Positions 15,339 to 24,987 are shown, counted from the stretch's first letter. The stretch: 36,974 bases of DNA from Neobacillus muris (GCF_943193175.1 NZ_CALPDF010000045.1:1-36974); one strand, 5' to 3'. Notes: a model not told the origin generated them from the sequence alone. Numbers and translations: made by a program.

Positions 15339-16115
15339 TTATCCCCCCATTATTTTTAAAATAGAAGCCATTGATTCGAACATGGTTTCAAATAGGATGT
15401 TCAATAGGTAAAAAAAGCTTGGCAATATCAAGATATAAATACAAAAATAGATTAAGATTTTCACTGGCGGCATGATGGCAAAGATATTCATTTGCGGTAC
15501 GGTTCTCGCCACAATTCCTAAAGCAAAGTCGACAATAAACAAGGTTCCGACGATCGGTGCGGCCATCATAAACCCAATCATAAACATTTGTGCCAGACAC
15601 TCTAAAAAGAAGGAGGCTATCCGGCCGTCGCTCCATGCCGGTATGAGCGCCTGCAATTCGACCCAATCAAAGCTCGCTAACACACCTTGGATTAACAGAT
15701 GGTGGCCATTGGTTGTAAGCAGCATGAGAATCGCCAGGATATTTTTAAAGCTTCCTGTCAGCTGGGTGCTCGTTCCAAACGTTGGATCGAACAGATTGGC
15801 CATGGAAAAGCCTGTATGCAGGTCAATGATGGTTCCAGCCAGCTGGACAGCTTGAAACAGGATTTGTGCGGCGAGCCCGAGGACAATCCCCGCCAATAAT
15901 TCTTTTAAAATGAGAATCACCGTTGTTCCCAAAGATAGCGAATCAACAGGCTGGTCAATAACACCGGCACAGAGAATCGTTAAGACAACCCCTAAGCCGA
16001 TTTTGAATTGCCCCGGAATTTGCCGTCCTGAAAACAGCGGGGCGGTCATAATAAATGCCGTGATTCGAACAAAGACCAATAAAAACGTCCACCAGGAGCC
16101 TGCAATATCGAGCAT
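15339..16115 (-). CDS. fliR: Flagellar export apparatus protein FliR
   Basis: A 258-residue hydrophobic protein with about six membrane segments. It forms part of the FliP5-FliQ4-FliR1 export channel. Conserved features include the opening segment WWTFLLVFVRITAF and the central LVIQPVQ-like helix region. It lies three bases after fliQ and two before flhB, in the standard order. Confidence 0.95.
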   Translation of the reverse strand: MLDIAGSWWTFLLVFVRITAFIMTAPLFSGRQIPGQFKIGLGVVLTILCAGVIDQPVDSLSLGTTVILILKELLAGIVLGLAAQILFQAVQLAGTIIDLHTGFSMANLFDPTFGTSTQLTGSFKNILAILMLLTTNGHHLLIQGVLASFDWVELQALIPAWSDGRIASFFLECLAQMFMIGFMMAAPIVGTLFIVDFALGIVARTVPQMNIFAIMPPVKILIYFCIYILILPSFFYLLNILFETMFESMASILKIMGG

Positions 16116-16118
16116 AGG

Positions 16119-16388
16119 CTACCCCATAAACTGGGAAAGATTCCCCAGAAGGTCTTGAGTAAATTCCAGCACATGCCGCATCATCCATGAGCCGAAGAAC
16201 AGGATCGCCACGAAAACCGCAATAATCTTAGGAACAAATGCCAATGTCTGCTCCTGAATCTGCGTAGTAGCTTGAAATATACTGACCAATAAGCCGACCA
16301 CTAACGCCACCCCTGCCACAGGAGCTGTGACAATAAGAATCGTGTAAATAGCATTTTGCGCCAGCTGTAAAACCATTTCCTGTGTCAT
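16119..16388 (-). CDS. fliQ: Flagellar export apparatus protein FliQ
   Basis: An 89-residue protein with two membrane helices forming a hairpin, the normal size for FliQ. The segments LLVSIFQATTQIQEQTL and FVPKIIAVF are typical of the family. It is a channel subunit beside FliP and FliR and sits between their genes. Confidence 0.96.
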   Translation of the reverse strand: MTQEMVLQLAQNAIYTILIVTAPVAGVALVVGLLVSIFQATTQIQEQTLAFVPKIIAVFVAILFFGSWMMRHVLEFTQDLLGNLSQFMG

Positions 16389-16404
16389 ATCTTACACGTC
16401 CTTT

Positions 16405-17151
16405 CTAGAAGCTTGTCAGCAGTGACTTCACAATCAGATGCCAGCCATCTACGAGAATGAATAAGAGAATTTTAAAAGGCAATGAAATCATCACCGGCGG
16501 CAGCATCATCATCCCCATCGACATCAGTACACTTGACACAATCATGTCGATGACTAAGAAAGGAATAAAGATGATAAAGCCCATTTGAAACGCCGTTTTT
16601 AGCTCGCTGATCGCATAAGCCGGCACTAATGCCTTTAATGGAATATCCTCAACCGATTTAGGTTTTTCCATTTTCGCATAGTCTAAGAACAACGCCAAAT
16701 CCTTTTCTCTTGTCTGCTTGGCCATAAATTCCTTAAGCGGCTTACCGGCCGCATCAAACGCTTCTTCCTGTGACAGTTTCCCGTCCATGAATGGCTGAAA
16801 TGCCTGCTGATTGATTTCAGAAAACGTTGGTGCCATGACAAAGAAGGTCATGAACAACGCAAGTGCAATAAGTACTTGGTTAGGCGGCATTTGCTGCGTT
16901 CCCAAGGCATTGCGGACAAATCCTAAAACGACAATGATACGGGTAAAGCATGTCATTAAAATCAGAATGGCTGGTGCAATCGACAGCACCGTAATCATAA
17001 TCAGGATTCGGACGGTGTTTGAGACATTTTCTGTAGAGCCATCTCCTAAGTCAATTCCTGGAAGAATCGAAGCTGGTTCAGCAGCATGGGCGGCTCCTGG
17101 CAGAAATCCCAGCAAAAGCAGCGGAATTAAAATGAGGAGTTTTTGTTTCAT
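16405..17151 (-). CDS. fliP: Flagellar export apparatus protein FliP
   Basis: A 248-residue protein with a cleavable-looking signal peptide (residues 1-23, ending AHA) and four membrane helices. It is the main channel subunit of the export gate. The conserved motifs FTRIIVVLGFVRNALGTQ and GFIIFIPFLVIDMIVSSVLMSMGMMMLPP are clear. It overlaps fliO by four bases. Confidence 0.96.
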   Translation of the reverse strand: MKQKLLILIPLLLLGFLPGAAHAAEPASILPGIDLGDGSTENVSNTVRILIMITVLSIAPAILILMTCFTRIIVVLGFVRNALGTQQMPPNQVLIALALFMTFFVMAPTFSEINQQAFQPFMDGKLSQEEAFDAAGKPLKEFMAKQTREKDLALFLDYAKMEKPKSVEDIPLKALVPAYAISELKTAFQMGFIIFIPFLVIDMIVSSVLMSMGMMMLPPVMISLPFKILLFILVDGWHLIVKSLLTSF

Positions 17152-17720
17152 TCGTCCTGCCCCTCTCCGTTTGCCTTATCAATTTTTTGCAAATGCTTTC
17201 CTAAGATTCTGTTCCATTTTGACTTCGTGTTCAGAGTCAGCGATTTCAGGCTGCCCCCGTCGGCTTGTGTTTCAAAGCCTTCTAACAGACGCTGATACTC
17301 CTCACCTTGGGAAATCGTGCGAATTAACGTGACATCGTCGCCGACCCCGATCACATAAATGGTTTGTCCAATAAGTAACACCTGAACTGATTTGTTATTT
17401 CCGAGCATATGTCCGCCTAATGGCAGAACTGGGCTTCCCGCTGGCAGGAGGCGGTTCTTTTTCGATAAAAACCGCAATAGCCAAACTAATAAGAGAATGA
17501 CAACGGCAAATGATAGGATAAATTTTAGGAATAAGGGAAATAATGAGGGCGTTTCGCTATCTGCCGTCTTCACCTCCGGAGGTGACGCTTCTTTGTCTCC
17601 CTGCTTAATCGTATCGTAGACGGATGAATCGCCTTTCGAATTGGATTCAGCCGCTAACGTCACAGGCTGCAAGGCAAATAGCATATAGAATAATAGTATG
17701 ATAGACATGAAGCGTTTCAT
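17148..17720 (-). CDS. fliO: Flagellar biosynthetic protein FliO/FliZ
   Basis: A 190-residue bitopic protein: signal peptide (1-24), a short charged outside segment, one membrane helix (about 64-86) and a basic cytoplasmic domain. FliO helps to assemble the FliP ring. The equivalent B. subtilis gene is named fliZ. It directly follows ylxF here, whereas in B. subtilis seven genes (fliK to cheY) intervene. GGAAGGAG precedes its ATG. Confidence 0.9.
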   Translation of the reverse strand: MKRFMSIILLFYMLFALQPVTLAAESNSKGDSSVYDTIKQGDKEASPPEVKTADSETPSLFPLFLKFILSFAVVILLLVWLLRFLSKKNRLLPAGSPVLPLGGHMLGNNKSVQVLLIGQTIYVIGVGDDVTLIRTISQGEEYQRLLEGFETQADGGSLKSLTLNTKSKWNRILGKHLQKIDKANGEGQDE

Positions 17721-17748
17721 GGTGATCTCCTTCCTTGGAGTGGTTCGA

Positions 17749-18600
17749 TTAATTTAAGCCAGCGGTAATTTGGGCAGCTAAACCGGCATCTGCTTTGGCG
17801 ATTTCCGTTAAAATTTGCGAACGGTTAGCCGTGCTGATGTTTTTCATCAATTCCATGGCGACTTGGGCATTCGACTCCATCATCGATTGAATCATGCTGG
17901 CGGATTGTTCTGCCGGCATTGCTGCTATGGTCTCTGCCAGTGTTTGCGTCGGACTGGCTTGGAGCTGGGCCATTTCTTGAACTTTTTCTTTTAATGCTTC
18001 TTGATCCGTTTCTGTTTCTATTGGAAGTCCTTTAAGAATCATCGTCATGTCTGCTGCTTTCTTGGCATCCTTCATGCTGGCAATGATCTTGCTCTGCTCG
18101 TCCTCCTCTAGCATGGCCATGGTCAGCACCGCATCTTCAATGGTCATCGATTCCAGCATGGCGGCTGCTTTAGCAGAAGGAATGTTTTGATAAAGGGCAG
18201 CTGTTTTTTCCATTTGCTCCTTCAATGCTTCTGATTGCTTCGTTTCCAGCTGTTTTTCCAGCTGCAGATTCGTTTGTTTGAGTTGTGACAGCTGCTTTTG
18301 ACTGCTCTCCAACTGCTGTTTTAAATCCGAGATTTCTTGTTCCTTGTCTTTCAGCCCAGCAGTGCTCGTTTCGGCTTTCTGGCCTCCACTGCCTGCTCCG
18401 GGTGATGCTGCAGTTTCCTTGACAGCCGAACCCGGTACAATATGATTTAACACAGGAACATTGTTCCCCCAGGATATAAGCGTCTTTCCTACCGGATATC
18501 CCATAAAAATAAAAATGATTAATAATAAGATGGTTGTAAAGGTTACCGGAAGGATGACTAAGTAAAGGAGGTTTTCTAATTTTCCGTTTTTTTCAACCAT
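17749..18600 (-). CDS. ylxF: MotE/YlxF-family protein with MgtE_N-like domain
   Basis: A 283-residue protein with one N-terminal membrane helix (about 13-33), a long coiled coil (about 85-135) and a C-terminal domain of the MgtE intracellular N type (motifs MLESMTIEDAVLTMAMLE and IIASMKDAKKAADM). B. subtilis has ylxF at this place after fliJ, and related MotE proteins act as stator or export chaperones in other bacteria. The exact role is uncertain. It is the last gene before the missing fliK-fliY block. Confidence 0.85.
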   Translation of the reverse strand: MVEKNGKLENLLYLVILPVTFTTILLLIIFIFMGYPVGKTLISWGNNVPVLNHIVPGSAVKETAASPGAGSGGQKAETSTAGLKDKEQEISDLKQQLESSQKQLSQLKQTNLQLEKQLETKQSEALKEQMEKTAALYQNIPSAKAAAMLESMTIEDAVLTMAMLEEDEQSKIIASMKDAKKAADMTMILKGLPIETETDQEALKEKVQEMAQLQASPTQTLAETIAAMPAEQSASMIQSMMESNAQVAMELMKNISTANRSQILTEIAKADAGLAAQITAGLN

Positions 18601-18611
18601 GATACCCCTCC

Positions 18612-19043
18612 TTATCGTCTTGAATAGCGTAAGACCGCCATCTCATCTAACATAGCCTGCTCCTGCAGTTCGATTTGTTTTTGCCATGCTTGTTTTGATT
18701 TGTCCTTCCATGTATTCCACATCTTGGCTTCCTGAGATTTTTCGATTAAAACCTGTTGTTTTCTATCTGCTTCTTGATGAATTTTTAGCGATAGATCGGT
18801 CAATTGCTTGAGCTTCTGATTAACGTGTTCCATTTCTTCCTGCATTTCTAAAATCTCAGACACGCTTTTTTGATGAACATGATTGTATTGCTCAAACATT
18901 TCTTCCTTTTCCACCATCAATTGTTCCATCTGCTGATCGACTTCCATCAACCGAAGCTTAACAGCGCCATAATCCTGATGGGCCATTTCCTGCTCCTTTT
19001 CCTTGACATCCAATACCTTTTGAAAAGAAAATGTATATTTCAT
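18612..19043 (-). CDS. fliJ: Flagellar export chaperone FliJ
   Basis: A 143-residue protein that is almost entirely helical coiled coil, the normal form of FliJ. FliJ binds the centre of the FliI ATPase ring and links it to FlhA. The opening segment YTFSFQKVLDVKEKEQEMA is typical. It overlaps fliI by four bases. Confidence 0.93.
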   Translation of the reverse strand: MKYTFSFQKVLDVKEKEQEMAHQDYGAVKLRLMEVDQQMEQLMVEKEEMFEQYNHVHQKSVSEILEMQEEMEHVNQKLKQLTDLSLKIHQEADRKQQVLIEKSQEAKMWNTWKDKSKQAWQKQIELQEQAMLDEMAVLRYSRR

Positions 19044-20359
19044 TTCATAATCGCTCCAAATTGTGAGATTAAGAAAGATTTCGTGTCCTCGAGCTCGGAG
19101 GCTTCATAGATTCCCTGCCGTAAAAATTGATCCATTTGCTTCTTCAGGCGTACCGCCATATCAATATCCCGGTTTGATCCTTTCTTATAGGCGCCGATAT
19201 TAATCAGGTCCTCTGCATCCTTATAGGCTGCCATCAATTTTTTAAAATTGCCTGCCGCCTGAAGATGCTCACTTGATGTGATTTCAGTCATGACCCGGCT
19301 GGCACTGCTTAATACGTCAATGGCCGGAAAAATCCCTTTACCGCCAATGGCACGATTCAGAACAATATGGCCATCTAGTATTCCCCTCACCGCATCGGCA
19401 ATCGGTTCATTCATGTCATCCCCATCAACGAGGACCGTATAAATGGCGGAAATTGATCCCTTCGGACCTGTCCCTGCTCTCTCAAGCAGCTGCGGCAGCA
19501 TGGCAAATACAGAGGGTGTATAACCTTTTGTCGTAGGCGGTTCGCCAATTGCCAGTCCAATTTCCCGCTGGGCCATCGCAAATCGCGTAACCGAGTCCAT
19601 GACGAGCATGACATTTTTTCCTTGATCCCGGAAATACTCCGCTATGGATGTCGCTGTCATAGCACCCTTTATCCGGATCAACGCAGGCTGATCAGAGGTG
19701 GCGACAATAACGACTGATTTTTTCAACCCTTCTTCACCTAGGTTTTGCTCGATAAAGTCCAAAACCTCGCGGCCCCGCTCACCAATTAGGGCGATTACAT
19801 TGACATCCGCTGTCGTATTGCGGGAAATCATTCCCAGCAAAGTACTTTTTCCGACACCACTTCCGGCGAATATCCCGATTCTTTGTCCCATTCCCATCGT
19901 TAACAGCCCGTCTATGGTTCTGACCCCGACACCTAATGGAGAGTGAATCCTCGGCCGGCTTAAGGGATTAGGCGGCTTGGCATGTGTTGGCACTTCCTCT
20001 AAGCCAATAGGCATGGGTTTTCCGTCCATCGGCTGGCCTAAGCCATCCAAAATCCTGCCTAGCAGCTGGTTCCCAGCTTTGACCGTCAGTGGTTTGCCGC
20101 TGGCCACTACATCACAGCCGGGACCGATCGCCCGAACTTCCCCTAATGGCATCAAAAGCACTTTATTTTCTTTTATCCCTACTACTTCGGCTTGAATCGG
20201 TGTTTGGGATTGATGAGGGTAAATCCAGCACATTTCACCGATTTTGACATCAGGCCCTTGAGATTCTATGGTCAGTCCAATGATTTGCGTGATCTTCCCG
20301 TTCACACGGACCGGGTCGATATTGCACACCTGTCTAACATAGTGATCAACTGATAACAT
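19040..20359 (-). CDS. fliI: Flagellum-specific ATPase FliI
   Basis: A 439-residue ATPase of the F1-beta type that powers loading of export substrates. The Walker A motif GSGVGKST is near residue 168, followed by ALIGERGREV, the Walker B segment VMLVMDSVTRFAMAQRE and the GYTPSVFAMLPQLLERAG motif. It overlaps fliH by 14 bases and fliJ by four, indicating coupled expression. The ATG has GGGGAG upstream. Confidence 0.97.
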   Translation of the reverse strand: MLSVDHYVRQVCNIDPVRVNGKITQIIGLTIESQGPDVKIGEMCWIYPHQSQTPIQAEVVGIKENKVLLMPLGEVRAIGPGCDVVASGKPLTVKAGNQLLGRILDGLGQPMDGKPMPIGLEEVPTHAKPPNPLSRPRIHSPLGVGVRTIDGLLTMGMGQRIGIFAGSGVGKSTLLGMISRNTTADVNVIALIGERGREVLDFIEQNLGEEGLKKSVVIVATSDQPALIRIKGAMTATSIAEYFRDQGKNVMLVMDSVTRFAMAQREIGLAIGEPPTTKGYTPSVFAMLPQLLERAGTGPKGSISAIYTVLVDGDDMNEPIADAVRGILDGHIVLNRAIGGKGIFPAIDVLSSASRVMTEITSSEHLQAAGNFKKLMAAYKDAEDLINIGAYKKGSNRDIDMAVRLKKQMDQFLRQGIYEASELEDTKSFLISQFGAIMK

Positions 20360-21173
20360 CGCGTTCAGGCTCCCCTCTTGCCTCTAACAGAACCTTTTTG
20401 ATTTCCTCAAGCTGTGTATCAATCCTGGCATCCACACTTCCATAATCCGTACGGATGATACAGCCCTTTGGAGAAACGGTATGATCCGGGATGACTTTAA
20501 TCTCGGTGTCACCGTTGACCACCGCCATGATGTGGGCACGCTGCGATTGAATAAACTCAAAATCATCCGGATGGACACAGACTGTGATCGATTCTTTTTC
20601 TTTAAAGCGAAGAATGTACTGTTTAATGAGTTCAATCAATTTATCTGGATGTGTTTCTAATTCCTGCCTGACGATTTGGCTGGCAATCGCCGTACTTAAT
20701 TCGAGCAAAAACGGCTCTGCTTCCGAGATGATCGCCTGTTTTTGATCGTAGGCACTGTTTAAAAGCTGCTGGATTTGTGCTAATTTCTCACGATACTGTT
20801 CGTGGATTTCCTGCTTAGCCTGCTCCATGCCGATAAGGTAGCCCTCATGATATCCCTGCTGCTTGGCCTCTTCCGACACGGTTTCAAGCCTTTGTTCCTG
20901 TTCCTTCCACCAGGCCTCAATTCTTACTTCGGCCTCTTGCTTGAGCTCACGGGCTGTCTCTTCTGCCCGGTTGATGATTTCCATGGCTTTTGTTTCTGCC
21001 TCAAGATTCAGGAGGTCCTTCTGTTTTGTTCCAAGCTCAGCGGCTGCTAATAGCTGCTCCGCTTGCTGCTTGTCTTGAGGCAGGTCTAAAATCACCGGCT
21101 GCTGCTTAATGACTTTTACTTCATCGAGAATGGACAGATGGGAAGCTTTGAACACTTTAGAGTAGGAAGTCAT
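20346..21173 (-). CDS. fliH: Flagellar assembly protein FliH
   Basis: A 275-residue regulator of FliI with a central coiled coil (about 50-130) and a C-terminal domain like that of V-ATPase subunit E. I choose the ATG at 21173, which has GAGGTGG at good distance; a TTG six codons upstream (21191) is possible but weaker. Either start lies inside the end of fliG. The order fliG-fliH-fliI is standard. Confidence 0.92.
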   Translation of the reverse strand: MTSYSKVFKASHLSILDEVKVIKQQPVILDLPQDKQQAEQLLAAAELGTKQKDLLNLEAETKAMEIINRAEETARELKQEAEVRIEAWWKEQEQRLETVSEEAKQQGYHEGYLIGMEQAKQEIHEQYREKLAQIQQLLNSAYDQKQAIISEAEPFLLELSTAIASQIVRQELETHPDKLIELIKQYILRFKEKESITVCVHPDDFEFIQSQRAHIMAVVNGDTEIKVIPDHTVSPKGCIIRTDYGSVDARIDTQLEEIKKVLLEARGEPERDVIS

Positions 21174-22161
21174 CTGATCCACCTCGGGCAATGACCACTT
21201 CGCCGGAATCCTCTAAGCGTCGGATGACAGAAACAATCCTTCCTTGGGCTTCCTCGACATCCTTCACTCTGACAGGTCCAAGATATTGCATTTCCTCCTC
21301 GAAGGTTTCGGCCATCCTTTTGGACATGTTTTCCAAAATCACCTTTTTCACTTCTTGACTAGCGGCTTTTAAGGAAAGCAGCAGATCTTGATTTTCGACT
21401 TCTTGAATGACCCGCTGAATCGCACGGCGATCCAGATTAATGATGTCTTCAAAGATAAACATCCGTTTCTTAATTTCATCGACAAGCTCTTTGTTTCTCT
21501 CTTCTAAATGTTCCAAAATGCTCTTTTCGGTTCCGCGGTCCACACCATTTAAAATATTGACAATCGAATCAATCCCGCCCACAACACTGTAGTCTTGGCT
21601 AATGGTTGCTGCCAGCTTCTGCTCAAGGATCCGTTCAACCTCCTTGATAACTTCCGGCGACGTTTGCTCTAATGTGGCAATCCTGCGGGCCACGTCAGCC
21701 TGTAATTCATCTGACAGTGACGACAGAATCATGGATGCTTGATTCGGCTCTAAATGGGACAATACAAGAGCAATGGTTTGGGGGTGCTCATTTTGTAAAA
21801 AATGATAGATTTGCATCGCATCCACTCGGCGGGCAAAGTCAAATGGTTTGACCTGCAGCTGGGAGGTTAACCGTAATATAATTTCTTTCGCACGATCTTT
21901 ACCTAACGCCGACTCCAAAACATCTTGTGCATAGTCAATCCCGCCCATCGCCAGATAATCCTGAGCAATGCACATTTCATGGAATTCCTGCAAGACAGCG
22001 TCTTTTTCCTTGCTGTCGACTTTATGAATATTGGCAATAGCCAGGGTCAGCTGGTCAATTTCTTCCTCCGGCAAATGGTTAAATACTTTTGTGGATGCTT
22101 CCTTCCCCATCGCGATGAGCAGGATTGCTGCTTTTTGCTTGCCAGTTAATTTTGCTGCCAT
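21157..22161 (-). CDS. fliG: Flagellar motor switch protein FliG
   Basis: A 334-residue C-ring protein that couples stator force to rotation. All three FliG domains are present: N-terminal (KQKAAILLIAMG), middle (EHPQTIALVLSHLEPNQAS, the EHPQ motif) and C-terminal (FIFEDIINLDRRAIQRVI), which contains the charged torque helix. Length is normal. Its partners fliM and fliY are not in this window, although the switch needs them. Confidence 0.97.
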   Translation of the reverse strand: MAAKLTGKQKAAILLIAMGKEASTKVFNHLPEEEIDQLTLAIANIHKVDSKEKDAVLQEFHEMCIAQDYLAMGGIDYAQDVLESALGKDRAKEIILRLTSQLQVKPFDFARRVDAMQIYHFLQNEHPQTIALVLSHLEPNQASMILSSLSDELQADVARRIATLEQTSPEVIKEVERILEQKLAATISQDYSVVGGIDSIVNILNGVDRGTEKSILEHLEERNKELVDEIKKRMFIFEDIINLDRRAIQRVIQEVENQDLLLSLKAASQEVKKVILENMSKRMAETFEEEMQYLGPVRVKDVEEAQGRIVSVIRRLEDSGEVVIARGGSDDFLL

Positions 22162-22167
22162 GGGAAA

Positions 22168-23766
22168 TTAACCCTCCTCTTCATTTATCCATGTTCTGAT
22201 GACATTGGAGAAATCTTCAGGACGTGTATCCAATAATTTTTTCAGCTGACTTTCTACACCCATATCTTGGTCAGCAAAGTACTCCTGATCCTTGATTGGC
22301 TGTGGAACGAACGGTATTTCTTCCTCCTCCGCCAGCAGCTGATTTTGCTTTCTGCGGCGGGCAAACCACCAAATCAGCCCACCCAATAGCAATAGAAGGG
22401 CCGCTGCTGCTGCACCAATATAAAGCCAGTTCTTGGACGTTTGACTCTGCTCCCCTGCCGCGGCAGTATTCTTCGCAAACGCATGCGGGAATACGGTAAT
22501 CCGCTGATTAATTTCCTGCTGCGTCATATCCGGGTGCCCCAATGCCGTTAAGACCGTATTGGACACAATATTTCGGACGCTGTCTTCTGTTGCTTGAGGC
22601 AGCTTTCCTGAATTTGAATTGGACTCTACGCCGACATTGATCGTAATATCATCAATTTGATAAGGACTCTTCAATATTTCGTTATTGATTCGGTTGACTT
22701 CATAATTGACCTTTTTATTTGATTCTTCATAATTGCTGTCACCGGCGTCGCTCCCGGCATATCCGGGTACATCCGTTTCACCTGTCCCCACTACACCGCC
22801 GGCAGTGGAACCTGAACCGGTAGACGTTACAGAACTTTCTTCCTCACTGATCGGAATTCCGCCGTTCTTGCCGTCAGTCGGCTGGACAAGATTTTCTTGG
22901 GTTTTGACTTTATCAAAATTCATTTTGACAAACGTCTGGACATAGACTTTTTCAGTGCCAAGGATCGTTCCAAGCAAGCTTTGCAGACTTTGCTGGATAT
23001 CCTGTTCAATATTTTTTTGAATTTTGCGCTGCTCATCATATTTGCTCAAATCCTGGCCATCCTCTTCGGATGACTCCATAGCCAATGTCTCGCTGTATTG
23101 GTTCATGATGGTAATGTTTTCAACTGGAAGATTCGGGACACTTCGGGATACTAAAGTGTAGAGCGCCTTGATTTGCTGCGCTTTGAGGTCGACTCCCGGC
23201 TCCACTTCTACCATTACGGAGGCACTCGCCTTTTCTTCTTCATCCTCTCGGACAAACACGGTATCCTCCGGCAATGTCAAGATTACCTGTGCACTTTTTA
23301 TGCCTTCCACATGGCTGATTACATCAGCGACCTGATTTTGCATCGCCTCGCGTTCAAGGACATTATATTGCCGATCAGTTGCTCCAAAGGAAAGATTTTG
23401 ACTGAAAATATCATAGTTAATCTTGTTGTCCTTTGGGTATCCTGCAGAAGCCAGACTGACCAAAAGGTCGGGTGCCTCTTTTTTCGGGACAAGGATCATC
23501 GTACCAGTTTCCGAGAGCTTATAGTCAGTGAAGCCTTGTTTGTCCAGCTCCGCCTTGATGTCGCCCACTTCCCGGGTCGTTAATTGGCCAGTATATAAAG
23601 GTACATATTCCGGGCGTGATGCAATAATAATAAAGGCAGCTAAAGCTGCGAAAACAAATAAGAATGTCCCAATCATTAGCCCTTTTTGTTTTAAGCTTCT
23701 CGCCTTCCAGTAGTTACTGAAGAGCTCTCCTGTAGTTTTGAGTTGATCTATCCATGATCGCTTCAT
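22168..23766 (-). CDS. fliF: Flagellar MS-ring protein FliF
   Basis: A 532-residue basal-body ring protein. It has an N-terminal membrane helix (about 31-49), the outside YscJ/FliF ring domains (about 50-420, with the segment REAMQNQVADVISHVEGIKSA), a second helix (about 450-468) and a C-terminal tail that binds FliG. A serine/glycine-rich insert (about 310-350) is normal for the family. Confidence 0.97.
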   Translation of the reverse strand: MKRSWIDQLKTTGELFSNYWKARSLKQKGLMIGTFLFVFAALAAFIIIASRPEYVPLYTGQLTTREVGDIKAELDKQGFTDYKLSETGTMILVPKKEAPDLLVSLASAGYPKDNKINYDIFSQNLSFGATDRQYNVLEREAMQNQVADVISHVEGIKSAQVILTLPEDTVFVREDEEEKASASVMVEVEPGVDLKAQQIKALYTLVSRSVPNLPVENITIMNQYSETLAMESSEEDGQDLSKYDEQRKIQKNIEQDIQQSLQSLLGTILGTEKVYVQTFVKMNFDKVKTQENLVQPTDGKNGGIPISEEESSVTSTGSGSTAGGVVGTGETDVPGYAGSDAGDSNYEESNKKVNYEVNRINNEILKSPYQIDDITINVGVESNSNSGKLPQATEDSVRNIVSNTVLTALGHPDMTQQEINQRITVFPHAFAKNTAAAGEQSQTSKNWLYIGAAAAALLLLLGGLIWWFARRRKQNQLLAEEEEIPFVPQPIKDQEYFADQDMGVESQLKKLLDTRPEDFSNVIRTWINEEEG

Positions 23767-23796
23767 CTTTCACCCTGCCCAGCTTTCTATCATTCT

Positions 23797-24096
23797 TTAA
23801 ATTTGCATCCGCATCATTTCTTGGTAAGCTTCCACTGCCTTATCCCTAATCGTGGTTGTTAATTCCAGTGCCAGCGTTGCTTTTTGTGAAGCAATGGTGA
23901 CATCATGCACATTGTCAACCTCACCTGCAGCCGCCTTTACCGCGAGCTTCTCCGATTGCTTAACAGTGGCATCCACATTTTCCAAATAGCCTTTTAGAAC
24001 ATTTGAAAACGATGTTTTAGAGGTATCTGTCTCTACTTTTTGAAACGGATTTTGACCTATTTTGATGGAATTGCTATTTATGCCTGAGATGTTCAT
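23797..24096 (-). CDS. fliE: Flagellar hook-basal body protein FliE
   Basis: A 99-residue rod-to-MS-ring adapter. The FSNVLKGYLENV segment and the C-terminal LTTTIRDKAVEAYQEMMRMQI helix are typical. It lies between flgC and fliF as usual. Confidence 0.95.
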   Translation of the reverse strand: MNISGINSNSIKIGQNPFQKVETDTSKTSFSNVLKGYLENVDATVKQSEKLAVKAAAGEVDNVHDVTIASQKATLALELTTTIRDKAVEAYQEMMRMQI

Positions 24097-24107
24097 CTAT
24101 CTTCCCC

Positions 24108-24563
24108 CTATTGGCCTATTTCAAGAGCTTTTAGCATCATGGATTTTCCCGTATTGAATGCTGTCACATTGGCTTCATAAGATCTTGAAGCCGCCAGCAG
24201 GTCTACCATTTCCTTTGATAGATCCACATTCGGCATATAGACATACCCATCTGCATTCGCATCCGGATGACTTGGGTCATATACCGCCTTAAAGGGAGTT
24301 TGGTCCTCAACAATTCCTGTCACCCTTACCCCTTGCAGCTGTTGTTGGGAACCAGATTGTTTTTGCATCTCATTTTGAAGTATCTCATTAAAATTCTTTT
24401 CTCTTGGTTCCATTACCGTCATTTTGCGGCGATATGGCTCCCAAACCCCATTCACCAATTTACCCCTGGTCGTTTGCGCATTGGCAATATTGGAGGAGGT
24501 AACATCCATCCTAAGCCTCTGTGCGGTCAAGGCCGATGCACTGATATTTAATGAATCAAACAT
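24108..24563 (-). CDS. flgC: Proximal rod protein FlgC
   Basis: A 151-residue rod subunit with the conserved N-terminal FlgB/C motif (SALTAQRLRMDVTSSNIANAQTT) and the C-terminal SYEANVTAFNTGKSMMLKALEIG helix. It follows flgB by five bases. Confidence 0.96.
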   Translation of the reverse strand: MFDSLNISASALTAQRLRMDVTSSNIANAQTTRGKLVNGVWEPYRRKMTVMEPREKNFNEILQNEMQKQSGSQQQLQGVRVTGIVEDQTPFKAVYDPSHPDANADGYVYMPNVDLSKEMVDLLAASRSYEANVTAFNTGKSMMLKALEIGQ

Positions 24564-24568
24564 CTTTG

Positions 24569-24961
24569 TTAACCCCTTCCTTTAATGGCAATCGATAATT
24601 GCTGAAACTCACTATTCAGCTGTTCCGTCAACGTATAGTACCAGAGCGCATTCTTTCCCATCTGGGTCATTTCCGCATCAGGATCAACATTGTTGCCGTT
24701 ATTTTGCATCACCGTTGTAGTATCTTCCACCGTTCTTGCTGTGATGGCATCCATCGGCTGCCCAATCACTACATGCCGCGAGTCAGTACGGGTGCCAACA
24801 AAATTAGATTGATTGGCTAAATGCTGTTTTAAGATATCTTCAAAAACTACTTGCTTGGCCTTATAGCCTGGCGTTTCCGCATTTGCCAGATTATTAGAGA
24901 TCACCTGCTGACGCAGGCTGGAAGCAGTTAATGCATTTTGAAGAAGATTAATCGTTGTCAA
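24569..24961 (-). CDS. flgB: Proximal rod protein FlgB
   Basis: A 130-residue rod subunit and first gene of the main flagellar operon. It has the rod motif SLRQQVISNNLANAETPGYK and the MGKNALWYYTLTEQLNSEFQQL C-terminal helix. The start codon is TTG with AAAGGAG eight bases upstream; no ATG is available at the right place. The 250 bases upstream are AT-rich and must contain the operon promoter if it is independent, but I see no strong SigA or SigD match there. Confidence 0.95.
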   Translation of the reverse strand: MTTINLLQNALTASSLRQQVISNNLANAETPGYKAKQVVFEDILKQHLANQSNFVGTRTDSRHVVIGQPMDAITARTVEDTTTVMQNNGNNVDPDAEMTQMGKNALWYYTLTEQLNSEFQQLSIAIKGRG

Positions 24962-24987
24962 AGGAACCGGCTCCTTTCTATGTGTTT

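Noticed and set aside
19411..19614. Minus-strand ORF inside fliI in another frame (and similar ones in fliR, fliH, flgL)
   Set aside because: Out-of-frame shadows of conserved genes with atypical composition and no start signals.
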